A stretch of DNA of 64,000 nt from Apostichopus japonicus. Its lineage: Eukaryota; Echinodermata; Holothuroidea; Aspidochirotida; Stichopodidae. The notes under the pieces were generated by a model. That model did no database searches. It saw nothing but the letters and a program-made list of their open reading frames with translations, and was not told the origin of the DNA. The position numbers and the translations under genes were made by a program. The stretch lies in the NCBI RefSeq assembly GCF_037975245.1, contig NC_092573.1:8274501-8338500 (forward strand). The letters are read 5' to 3'. Of the stretch, positions 12,080 to 24,700 are shown one piece after another; the stretch's first letter is position 1; the number at the start of each line of letters is the position of its first letter.

Positions 12080-15000
12080 CTAGAGAACAGAGAATTTTCC
12101 ATAGTAACCCTGGAAGTTCTTTGATCTGTTTGAGGAGAAGGTGACCTTGAGGTAGAAGCTGTCAGACACGAGGTCTATGACAGACGGGTCTCGCTGGTTT
12201 CCGCACCATTTTACGCTTTCGCCACTGATGAGATCCTCAATCTACCAATGAGAAAGAAGATATGTACAGTAGTATATCAAAGTTTTGATATTCTTTTAAA
12301 TGCATCTGGCAATGGCAATTGAGTTGCATATCATCTTTACAGTATTTAAGTTATTTTTCCCAAAGAGAGAATTAAAATTTCTAAAGAAAAAGTGGCATTT
12401 TAATGAAATTCACAAATATTTTGTTAAACAGACAAGATGTATCTTCTGCAAGGTGTGAGTCTATCTCAACATTAAGTAAAAAAAACGACACCTTTAATCT
12501 ACAGCTGTACTTAGATTTCAAACACACGAACCTTAGCTTAGCCTAATTTACATATCAGAGTTGGGGCTGGGTGATTTTTCAGAAACTTTTGAGGAATAAT
12601 GATCAGCAGAAATTTCATCTTTCAGGATATATCCCAATGAAGACAAGTTTATTGCAATTCGGGAAAGGGGGTTGGAGACGAGATGTCCCCACTCCCGTTA
12701 TGTCGGAATGAGTTGCTTTGTAAAGGTACCTCCACATGACAATCGTAATAAAACTGAAAAAGTTCAATCTCAATGTAAGATTGAAACTGGACAATTTGCC
12801 ATTTTGTGCTGAAATTGAAGTAGCTGGATGGCCATATCATGTCACTACAAGATGAGTCCTGAGCAGTCCAGTCCAAGTTATGTCCAAGTTATGTCCAAGG
12901 CATTTAACTTTCCATGTTGATACCAGTCAAGTCAAGTCATTCACTTAGATGAGTCCAGTCGAATCATTAACTTGGCCCGAGTCCAATCAAGTGTAACTCT
13001 CAAATTATTAGAATGGTTTTTTCTAATAATACTGACTATTACAAACCACAATATAAAGAAGTAACACCAACAAACTTTCAACCTAGTACCTTATGTGCTG
13101 ATTGAATTTTTCAACCCACAATGAGGCAGTTTAGCTCAATTTGTTGTAGACACAATTAAAGCCCATTCAGAAACAATTTACTTGTTATCCATACTGTACC
13201 TCCATGTAGTCATTCCCACAGATCGGGTAAGCTCCTTGCATCCTGAAATGTTCGAAGCTGAGTGAAATGCGTTGGCCTGGTTCAGCCAAGATTCTGGTTT
13301 CGCACACCCTGTTATCGGAGTAGTCGTCAGGGTAACGTGGAGAGCTTATTGATCCTCTGGGTCCAGAGAAGAAGCGATTACAACCTGTAACAACAGCAAA
13401 GATATATTTGGCACTGAAGATCAGCATGTATTGCCCTTTAAATATGATGAAAAACAAACAGAAAAAAGTGGTACCTCATAATCAAATTTCTGAAAAAAAG
13501 TGCCTTGGAATAGATCTGAGGATCAGAGTGATCCCAGAAAGTATTTCATAGAAAGCTTTAAAGTGTTATTCATGGCAAAGGCAAACTTGATTGTTTATTA
13601 AAATTGTTGAAGGTATACTGCATTTTATTTATAATGTTTATAATCTTTATAGTTGTTTTATCTTTATAGTTGTTTATATCTAAACCACATTTGGCATCTG
13701 GCAACAGCGAACAGAGTGAATGATGTCGTCATGGCAATACTGCTTGGCTGTAAATCTGTTTTCTTTTTTTCATGATATTTTTTAGTCATTTATCAACATG
13801 GAAAAATAATATTTCTATAAATATTCTGCACTAATGATTTTTATGAAATTCTAAACACAAAGAACATTGACAGCTAAGAAAACATCACAAAAGTAATTTT
13901 CAAGGATAAATCCAACAAGAAGATTATATGTAAGGAAATTATAGCTTTTGATGAACATTTCCGGTAATGACTTAAAAACAGACTACTAATTAAGTGCTGT
14001 AATCCGGCACTTCCTGGAGTAAGCCTCTTAGCCAATCAATTAGGTTACATTCAATCAACCGCTTTTCTCAAAAAGTAGTAAGATGTTTTTTTTTAAGGCA
14101 ACACTTTGGAATATTTTCCTCAATTATTAAGTGTTACATTGTCTGTCACTAGAAGATCCAGCAATTAGGAATTTAACCTGTGGTATATGTCGATCATTCC
14201 CAACAGTTAATGTGTTTATATACTCTCTTATCTATTGTCTCATCTGGTTGATCAACTGACACCCAAGCCTAATCTGTTAATATTAAACATTATCTCGGCT
14301 ATGCTATCTATAAAGCACAAAGCCTGATAACTGTAATCCTTCTTTAGATTAAAGGGAGAGAAAACTGAGATATGTTCGAACCACTTTGAGGTGGTGCATA
14401 TACAGGGGACATGTACTGTACACCAATACACAACACATATATTGCACTTTGTACCTATAAATGCATAGATTGTATTCTATGTTAGCATCTAAAGCCGCAA
14501 GCAATATGAAAGGAGATACAGTGAAAAGATGCAGACTTACTACATTTTCTTTCTTGGTAGAATAAAACAATTGACAGAAATCATGATGAATAGACGACTT
14601 GATACTAGATAAATGCAACATGGTACCATGTAGAGAGGTTGTATGGTAATCACATATATATTGAAGTAGACTGATTTGAATCTGTCAATCACAGATGTCA
14701 TGAGAAGGAGAGGCTATATCTGAATGTATAAAAGAGAAATCTAATACCTATTCACCCTCTAAGCAAAAGGAAATCTCCTGACTTTAAAGGCATTGAAGAC
14801 TCGCCCCAAACAGCGAGCCGCCATCTTTAAAAAGTTAATTTTCCGTTGCTTGCAAGTGAATTTATTCTCTTGTCGCTACAAAATGCAGACAGTAATGAAA
14901 CATGATACCTTGTTATCTTTAGCTGGACCTGAGATGTCCATCGCTGTATCGTTTGTACACTGTGCTGTGGGTATTGACCGCAGCTGTATGTACTGACTGT

Positions 15001-18000
15001 ACACTTAGTGTCTAATTACCAACGGTAGCAAGCTGTGTGTGTATTTTCTGGGATCGATGGTACCGTGTCTAACACTTCGGTTACACCTCATTTGAAACTA
15101 GGTCAGATTACCGGCATTAGACGTTTCTTTTTGCACGAGTCGTCACACCCTTTAATAGATTAGTTTCCAATGCCCATACTTATATGGAAATCATATGGAA
15201 ATATTGCTTGACAAATTTACCTTATGAGACTTCCTAAGTCTGAAGTTAAAGTGTTGCTTTAATTCTTTATTTTATTTCCTCTCGCCTCCTGACTACCCTC
15301 TCTCCTCATTCTCTAAATCATCATTTTTAATATTACAATGACAATGACAGCAATTGATTGCCAGCAATTGTTTACAGTTTATGAATGTTTAACAATGTAA
15401 AAACGAATATTTTGATATAATAATACAATCTAGAGAGACAGGTACAAAGAAAACGAAACATTTATCGTGATAATTTATATACAATATTTAAGCTATACAT
15501 TTGCATGGAAAAGGAGAAAAGAAGAAGTACAATGCTTATAGAATGTTTTCCCGATTTGAATATAATAAATATATACATATACTTGAGAGAAATTGGTGAA
15601 AGGAAAACAAAACTCCAAAACAAAAATTAAAAAATATACTACTCTTCTCTTTTCCTGTTTTATGCTTTATGTTTTTATGTTATGTCTCGTCTTAATGTCA
15701 CTAACATTTGTCAAGGATGATACCATCGTCATAAAGTTAAAACACTTGCTTACAATTTTTAAGTTAATTTTGATTAAAGTACTGTATATCTTAAATTATA
15801 AAACAAAATAAACCATTCCATTACTGACCAATGGTAGGTGTAGGATCATCTCTCACAGAGAATCTCAGTGCAAATATACCGTCGCTACGACGATCTTTGG
15901 TGAAGAGGTAGTCGATGATTACCACATTGTCGTCGGACCACCAGGCACGGTTTCGTTTCACCCCGCAGTAAGAATTCTCTTTGGTGCTTGTCCTCAGAGT
16001 GAAGTGCTCACCTAAATATCAAAGAGAAATAAAGGGATTGAAACATTTTGAAAATGGAAATTATATACACAAGTGTAATGTACAGTAATATTGATGTTTA
16101 CAAATGTTGAGACTAAAATATATTTCCTACCTACGTACCTCTCCTCTTCCCCCTGTTGGTTTCTTTCTTCTCTCCATCCCTTGTCTACTAATCCTCTTAC
16201 ATCTATCTCTTTTGTGTTCACCATGCTCATTAACCTGTCTGTATTATGTGCGTGTTTTTGTCCCTTCTGTTACTGTTACTTGTCATTTAGCCTCTGAAGA
16301 AGATCCTGCTAGGATCGAAACTGTCAGGCTCTCTTACTTTTACAAAACCAAAATATATTGTTAGATTGTTGCATTATAGTGTTGGACTGACTGTTTGCAT
16401 GTGTTTTATAAGACAGAAAATTGAAAACCTTTTTGTGTGGATTAGTAAAAATGACCCTCTTGCTGTTTGTGTTGTGTGTATACATTTTAGATCCTCCTGC
16501 AAGCAGGAACTCGCGAAGAAGCCATCATGGCTTATCAAAGCCGCAAGCTGACCGAAGTCAGTCTCTTAGATTCATATTTAAACGTCCATGATTATGAATT
16601 GTCAGTTGTCAACAACACTGTAACTGGACAACAAACATTAATCTTGGAGTGACTCGAACTGGGGACCTTATGATTGGAAGGCACCAGCGTTAACCACTGA
16701 GCTAACACTGAGCTAACACTTGTTTGACAATTAAAGTTGTATGGCATAATATGGGTCTGGAGCTGCCAGTTTAGAATGTTAATTACAACACACCTTATCA
16801 TGGGGATCAAGGTACAGTAGGTATAAGAGGTTGCATAGTATAGCCCTTACTTTGCCTGATATAACTTCTCTTTCTACTACCAAGAATGCTGTTCTGTGAC
16901 AGCCTTGCTTCTTCTGCTCAATACCGCAATATCAGTAACACGTGGAAATGAATTCTTAATTTAATTCCCGACATTTTCATGCTGACTTGAAACTAAAGTA
17001 ATGCATCTGGTCAGAATTTAGTTAACCACATACCTGCTGAGCAGTCTACATCGACATCAAACTCGAGTTTGAAGCGTTCCTTCTTTGAAGTTACCAGGAC
17101 CAGGAGACAATCGTCGTCACGTGTCGGAGACAGACAGAACAATTCCCCTGTATCTTCTCCTTCGATGTAATGAATACAAGGAACCTCACCTGGAATAAAA
17201 CAAAAAGAAAATGCAGATGAAATTAGTTTATAAACAAATAAATAATCTCTTCATAGCCGTATTGATTCGTCCTCGACTTAATCACTCATCTAGAACAAAA
17301 GTATGGATTTTTCAGTCATGACAATTAAGTGCAAATATGTTCAAAGTATATTTAAGTGTATAGTCTTTGACAAAAGAGAAACTTGGGCTCTTTTTACGAT
17401 TCGAAAATCTGTAAAACCTAAATCCTAAAGATCTTACGACAGGGACAAGAAAACAGTGACAATTTGCGCCCAATCCCCTGGGCCACAACGTTTAAAGATG
17501 TACACACTCCTAGCTGTGACAGAATTGGATATAGTAAATTATGTTAAATGAAACATTTGATAAAGATCTGTATGCTAATTTTCCAGATTGTTATGTTAAA
17601 ATATCCAACTATCACATGCAAGGGTAACCACTATCTCTGTATAGGGTAATTTGTTATGTACAGATATCCAACTACAACATGCAAGGGTAAACACTATCTC
17701 TGTATAGGGTAATTTGTTATGTTTAGATATCCAAGTATCACATGCAGGGTATAGTGTACACTATCTCTGTATAGAGTAATTTGTTTCTATTCCTTGGACT
17801 ATGACATAATATCAAGACTAACACTCTGCCAACAGTGACCCGGTGCCTCTAAGATACCATGTTAAAAGTAGGATGTCAAAGGGGCTGCAGCATTATGCAG
17901 CTTAGCTGCAGTGCTTCATGGATTCACACAATATAGTCACTGCAAGGCTGCTGATATTGACTCTTCCTTATATACTAGCAGAGGATGATATACGGCTGCA

Positions 18001-21000
18001 GCTGCTGCAGCTATTCCTCTCCACGTGGAGTCTAATTGTATCATACGTCCAACTTACGTATGTCCTCGACCACATGAATCTCCACCACGAAGCCATCACC
18101 ACTGATGATGGAGTCGCTGGAGAATTCCATCCACATTACGTTGTTGTTCACGGCGATGACCGGTTCCGGTCTGAGTCCGGTCAAGGAGAACACCGTCTCG
18201 TCCCACTCCCCGATATGACTTCCGTTACCGACGGTCAGATAGTCGTACAACTCTTCCAAGTCAAATTCCGGGAAGGTCAACTCAAAGTGATGGCCTTCTT
18301 CTGCCTGGAATAGCCACTGCACAACAGTATTGTTGGGGTACCTGGCAGGGTACTGCGGGGACTGTATGGTGATGGTGTCCCCGTCCGAGAGCAAATCTGA
18401 AAAATGGATAAATAAAAGGAGGAGGAGGATGCATAAACCTCTGAGATATCTGCATGGGGCCAAGACAATGAGAACAGAGTCAGAAATCCATGGTCGTTGG
18501 AAGATGGTTATAATGAATGACCACATTTTGATCACTCAGACCTCAACATGCTTTATAAGGGTCTCAGAGGCCTGTTATATATGATATCTGACACAGATCT
18601 GTTATATCAAGAAAGATTCATTTCTAATTTATTCAATACATCAGCAGCACACAATGAGACATACAAAGCATTGTGTGCTTTGCTAATAATGGTAGGTTTG
18701 TATTCCTGATAATTACTGAACATATAAATTCAAATATCGTGGAGTGTTAGCTCAGTGGTTAACGTCGGTGCCTTTCAATCATAAGGTGCCGAGTTTGAGT
18801 CACTCCAAGATTAATGTATGTCGTTCAGTTACAGAGTTTTTGACAATTAACAATTCATAATCATGGATGTTAAATATGAATGTAAGAGACTGACTTCCGT
18901 CAGCTTGCGGCTTTGTTAAGCCAATGATGGCTTCTTCGCGAGTTCCTGCTTGCAGGAGGATCAAAATACATACATACATACACACACACATACACCCATA
19001 TCTGATCAATGTGATGATATAATAGGGGCAATAGTTTGACCTGCTGGGCAGTAATGACTATAATGAGTTACAACTTTCTAATTGACTTGATTTAAAATGG
19101 ATGGATCAGGGATGTACCATTAGCCCAAATGGGGCCCAAAGTAGCTATAGGGGCCCCTGAGGCAAAGCAATTGCTGGGAGTAGGAAAAATATTGAAAGAG
19201 AGACCCTATCACAAAAATTTCACAATTTTCTTTTATATTTTATTTTATATTACTATGCACTTGATCCACTGAGCATGTTTAACATGTTTAACTGAGCATG
19301 ATCGCCTAACGGATAATTTATGTGTGGCCCTGAATCACCAAACAGGTTAATATGCATGACCCTGTAATTTACAATGCCAAGCTTAAAAACATTGTTACAT
19401 ATCATATTTCTCTCTGCTTACCACAATGTTTTTCATCATAATAGGCACTTTCTCTGTTGGAGCAACTGACCACAAAGTCACAGCGCATCTCTTCAGAGAA
19501 GATGATGCCATCATCACAAAGTTCCAGCTCTGTCAAAAGAGAAAACATCAATCACAAATTTTGTCAAACTTGCGATTTTGTGCTGTTGACGATCGTTAAG
19601 CATAAGACGAAGGCTGTTTCATGAACCTGTGTGATGGTCGCAATGTTGATAAAGTCTCTCCTATTTCATGAGATGTTGAGGATTGAGAGAAAATTTGAAA
19701 ATCTATTCATCCTGAACGATAATTCATTTGTAATTAGTGTTGTTCTTTTCAGAATTTAGCGACCAATAAGTAACAATTTTACTTTTAGACAGTACCTTTT
19801 GTTAAGAATGTGTGTAAATTTACATATGTAACTAACCCCGGGTGTAATCACATCACTTGAGTGCATGCTTGCATGAAACTAAATAATAAAATCATTTGCA
19901 TATACCAATATTATCATGCGGAAAGTGAATAAGCAAAACATCATGTGAGGTTTTATATACATGAATCTATTTATATACATAAATCTCTGGAAAACACTAC
20001 ACTTCCAATAAAAAAAAAACAATTATAAAGTAAAAATCAGTTGCAAAAGTGCTTTCATCTGAATAAAGACATAAATCTATTTGTATACATAAATCTCTGT
20101 AAAACACTATACTTCCCAAAAAAAAAAAAAAAACAGTTGCAAAAGTGGATTCATCTGAATAACTTGACAACATACTGCATTATATTAACAACTAAATATT
20201 TTTTTGAAAAACTAAAGAAAAAAAACACACAAAATTATCATACGTGGTACCCATGAAAAAGTTTGACAATGTCCTGCCTTGTTTAAAGGCAGAAAAAACT
20301 TACCTTCACTCGTTGCCAAAACATTGATGGAGAAGCTAGAGTCTTGGAAACCCTCGCAGAAGTATGACACTCTTATCAACGGTCCTGGGAAGGCTCTATC
20401 CTCCGGAATTGAGGAACCAGTGAATACAGTATAAGACGAATTAGAGCTGATCTCCAGAGAATCGGAACCGAGTTCGAGAGATATGAAGGAAACTCGCAGT
20501 AGCAAACCGCGGTCGGCACGGAAAATCCACTGAGGGGAAGATCCATACCTACAACCGGTGTACGAGATGGTGACATCTTCACCGTCTCTCAGGGGTGCTG
20601 TTTGAAATCAAAGAGAAAAAAACAACTACTGTTGATTCCTTGACTAATGGCATTTCAAATGCTCGTTATAACACAAAACTCATTATTAGATTGGAGATTA
20701 ACCAATTATGTATAACTTTAGATGAATTTACCATTATAATTGCAGTTTAAACCAACACAATAATAAACTTTTATGGAAAATGTAACACCCACACGACCAT
20801 CCACGAGACATGTTAACTCTAAAGTTCTTGTACAAAATGTGACAAAAAGCTACATATGACATTTGATTTGATTTGATTTGATTTTCCACTTTGTTCTTAT
20901 AATTTACAATTAGTCTACATGAAAAAGTAAAAATATTCAAAAGAAACTAAAACCAACCAAATGATGACTAAAATATCAGAAAGGTAATATCCATACAAAA

Positions 21001-21772
21001 CAAAGAATTGCAAGACGAAGTAAAAAAAGCTTAACAGATAAAACGATTGTTAAAATAAATTTAATACAGTACAGGATAAAGGAAGATTAATGTTGGTTTG
21101 TTACAGCATATGGTATATTCTCAATATGTCCACTAACAGGGATTAATGCCCAGTCCAGATACAGGGGGTGGTTATCTCTGCTGTGAACAGAATTAAGCTT
21201 ATAGCCTCAAGAAGGCTTTGGTAGGATGAAGCCACCTGCATATTTTCCTCTAAACATGACTATAGCTTGTTTAATTATAGATTCAAATCAGCATTACCCA
21301 CATTCCCATTAATCAGACAATGCAATACAACCACACACTGCATATCACAGAATTATAAAACAAAGATACAGCTATCAATATATTAAACTTATGTACTTTA
21401 CAAATCTTGTACATATATGAAATCTGTCCATGTACACTCTTCAGATGTCAAGTGTTTAATATGGAATTCACATGTTGACCTCTCTCAACCTGAGATGACC
21501 TTTGACCTCCATCAAATTTTGAAAAACATCTTATTAGTGATGTGAGCAATTGTGTATGCCGTTTTCCATCATATCATTTTTATGTGATTAAACTATCCGA
21601 CAAAGATTTCTTTTCACGGACATGACAACGCTCAAAATATTATCTTCCGTAATATTGTTGACAAACAGAAGCTTACCGCATCTGGATTCGTCAGTTTCAT
21701 CGGCGCAGTCTGCATAAAAGTCACATTTTTTGTCGCGGGCGATGATGTCTCCATTATCACAGTGGAAATATT
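12080..21772 (-). CDS. Poly-protease C-terminal half: LDLa 2, CUB 2, LDLa 3, CUB 3, CUB 4, CUB 5 (exons 14-21)
   Basis: LDLa 2 at 21677-21772 (CDFYADC, DESRC) and LDLa 3 at 19422-19529 (CDFVVSC, DEKHC) both have four cysteines. CUB 2 is 20304-20597 and CUB 3 is 18058-18396 ([11 protein letters not shown]), one exon each. CUB 4 is weaker and split over 17034-17189 and 15829-16011. CUB 5 is split over 13200-13384 ([18 protein letters not shown] across the joint) and 12080-12241, ending YGKFSVL then TAG. The last two CUBs differ from the rest in having an internal intron. The CUB 4 call rests on size, FxLEFDVD-type strands and position, and is the least certain. Confidence 0.8.
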
Positions 21773-24700
21773 CTGTAACAATGATATAAACACAATATGA
21801 TGTAGCGTGTTTATGAATATGATGAACAGCTTTCTAATACGTTTTCGGCCCACAGCCCAGAATCTTCCACGAGGACTGGGCCACAACCCACCAGACCCCC
21901 ACTCCTAAGGATCAATGGTCGATATGCATGAAAGCTATGAAAAGTGTAGATGAAATATTTGCGATTTGTAAAATTCCTGCGACCCACCAAACCTATTCCG
22001 AACTGACTTTTAAGGTCACCCCTCATAGTTTGTTGATCATCATGATAGAAGACACATCTTACAAAAGAAAAGGGCAGGGGGGGGTACAGATATTGCGTAG
22101 TGTTCCTATACTAAGCAATATCTGGACAAAGCAGTGACCACCCTGAGAGATAGCTGCCAGAATGAAGTCCCAGTGAATTGCTATAACAGCACACAGGTGT
22201 AAAAGCATAACATGGTATCATGTGGCATCCATCATATAGCTTTACTAGCCAAATGAAAAGTACCTTCGTTGATCGTTTCCTGAATGAATTCTAAATGTGC
22301 TTCGATCTTGGTATAGACCCCAGGGCTCCTAGCGTCACCGCAGCCAAAACCCCAAGAGGTGGCACCAACCAATTGCCAGCTACCGTCCTGGCCCTCACAC
22401 ACCATCGGACCACCGCTGTCTCCCTGTATCAGATGAAACATTTAAAACGACATAAATGCATCACTTTCCACTGCAGCAGAAAATCATGATACAATTTGTT
22501 GAAAATTATATGAATAAATAAATGAGACAAAAATGAATAAACTTTGTTTTAAGGGGCCAATATAAACGGGCAATTTTTGTCTATTTTACAGTCTAAATTG
22601 CCTGATATCTGTTTTATAAACTATCACCTGATCTGTTACGACTGCATGGCTCTCACTGGGAGGTCCGAGAGCCAAATTCGTCCCGCAACAGATTTTACTC
22701 TGGCCAGCGAAGAAACAAGCCAACAATCTAATCGGGTGTGCTGAATCTAACACTATAGGCAGTATAAAAGGATAACTAACCACAGCAAGCCAAGCTGTGA
22801 CAAATACTGCTAAAGATCATGAACTAATACCACATCATTATAGCAAATTTAAGAAATGGTGAGATTTTAGCTAGAGGTCCCTATAGCTGTATGGTCATTG
22901 ATCTATACTGTTTTTCATTTTTAGTTCTGAAAATGTTAACTGACAGTCTATCAAAAACATAAAAAATCTCATGGTCTTATTCTGTGAGAATTCTGGAATT
23001 AAATGGTCAGCAAAAACTCTGCATGGGCAGAAGTATGGCAAAAAGCTAAACCATATTTTGCTGATTTAAAGTGCCTTGAAACATATCAGATATCAAGGCA
23101 AAACTTGGAAACATTAATATGCTGACAAAGGTTGGAGAGAAATATCATCCTTCTAGAAGTAAGATGAGAATTTTCAGGTCAGCGTTTATACCTGACAGGT
23201 GTCCTTGCCGCCCTCTATCAATCCAGCACAAATCATGTAATCGGAGATAAAATTTGCCTGAAGATATTCCTCACAAACAGAATCATTGAAGAGGTTGATG
23301 TTAGCTTCCTGGAGGATGTCAGGTGTCTCTAAAGGAGAATAAAAAATATAATTTTTTTTTTTTTTAAATGATGGTATTGGCTAAATTTCCATTAACCCAA
23401 AAGTACCCAAGTAATGTATATTCTTATCCATCAAATGGGAACATTAAATGGAAGTCCCATGAGCAGTAATAGGTGCTACAACGGTATGCCTGCCTCAAAG
23501 AACACACGGATAGAATATCACAACTGTTATATAATATGGTCAAAATTATTATATAACTATGGTGAGGTTAATTTTTTTTTCATATCAAAGAACAAATTAT
23601 GCAATATTTTTTATTTCTTCCTTTCACAAAGTAATTCACAACTTTGTTCTTTCAAGACGGTAAAACGCCAGAAAATGTAAATTATGTAAATGTAAAATAC
23701 AAGTCAGATCCTGCACAATTAAGGAAAGGACTATTAAAACAGAAGACCTACCACCTCCTCCAAACTCTGTGGTTCCCCATCCGGCTATCCAACAATTTGA
23801 ATACTGGCCGCCGGCTTCTGGATCGGGCAGGCAGACTGGAGATACATGATGCGAGTAACGGACGGGTCTCTGAAGGTGTAGCACCGCTATGTCCCTGTAT
23901 ACCTCACCATCGTACTCAGGATGGACAAAGACTTGCACCTGGGACTCCTGGTGGTATCGACTGAATTCGTACTGTTTCTGATCGCCAAAGACAATCTTTT
24001 CGAAGTAGCCACTGTGAAAAGAAAAAGAACACACACACATTTTCATGAATCTCCACTCTTTTAAGTTTCTCTTCATACAGAACAATAAATAATAAATTGC
24101 TCTATTGATTTATACATAATATAAATTTAGCAGTTTCCAAGGTGGCAATGGCAAAGATATATTGCCAAGATTTTGTGACATTAATGCAGCAAGTCAACAA
24201 TATACTTTTGTCTCCTTTAATATTTACACGGTTTAAATAAAATCCTATATTGTTTTTAATGTACAGCTCTTTTCAATATCCTATATTTAATGTGTCAATG
24301 CACTGCGTGAATGTTTGAAGATCTACAGATGTACCTCAATGAAAATAATTAAACAAAACAAAGAATGCTTTGTTTATATTAATTATAAACTTACACGCAA
24401 TGAGCTGCAGTTACTGCCCACTCTGGATTGATAAGGGTAGCGCCACACACGTGATTACCATAGTACCCCTGTAGGGATCCCATCCATGGCCAGTTGCCTC
24501 TGTAAGCATCTGTGCCACCAACAATCCTTGATCTCGGGGCGCCATCAGTTATGGTACCGCAATTGACAGATACCTCTGTAATAAAAATACACTCGTCATA
24601 TTGCACATCTTAAACATACGAAACACATATACACAGAAATAACACGCTTTAACGCAATCGACCCAAACAAGTTTAATAGTGACATAGTTACGTAACAAAG

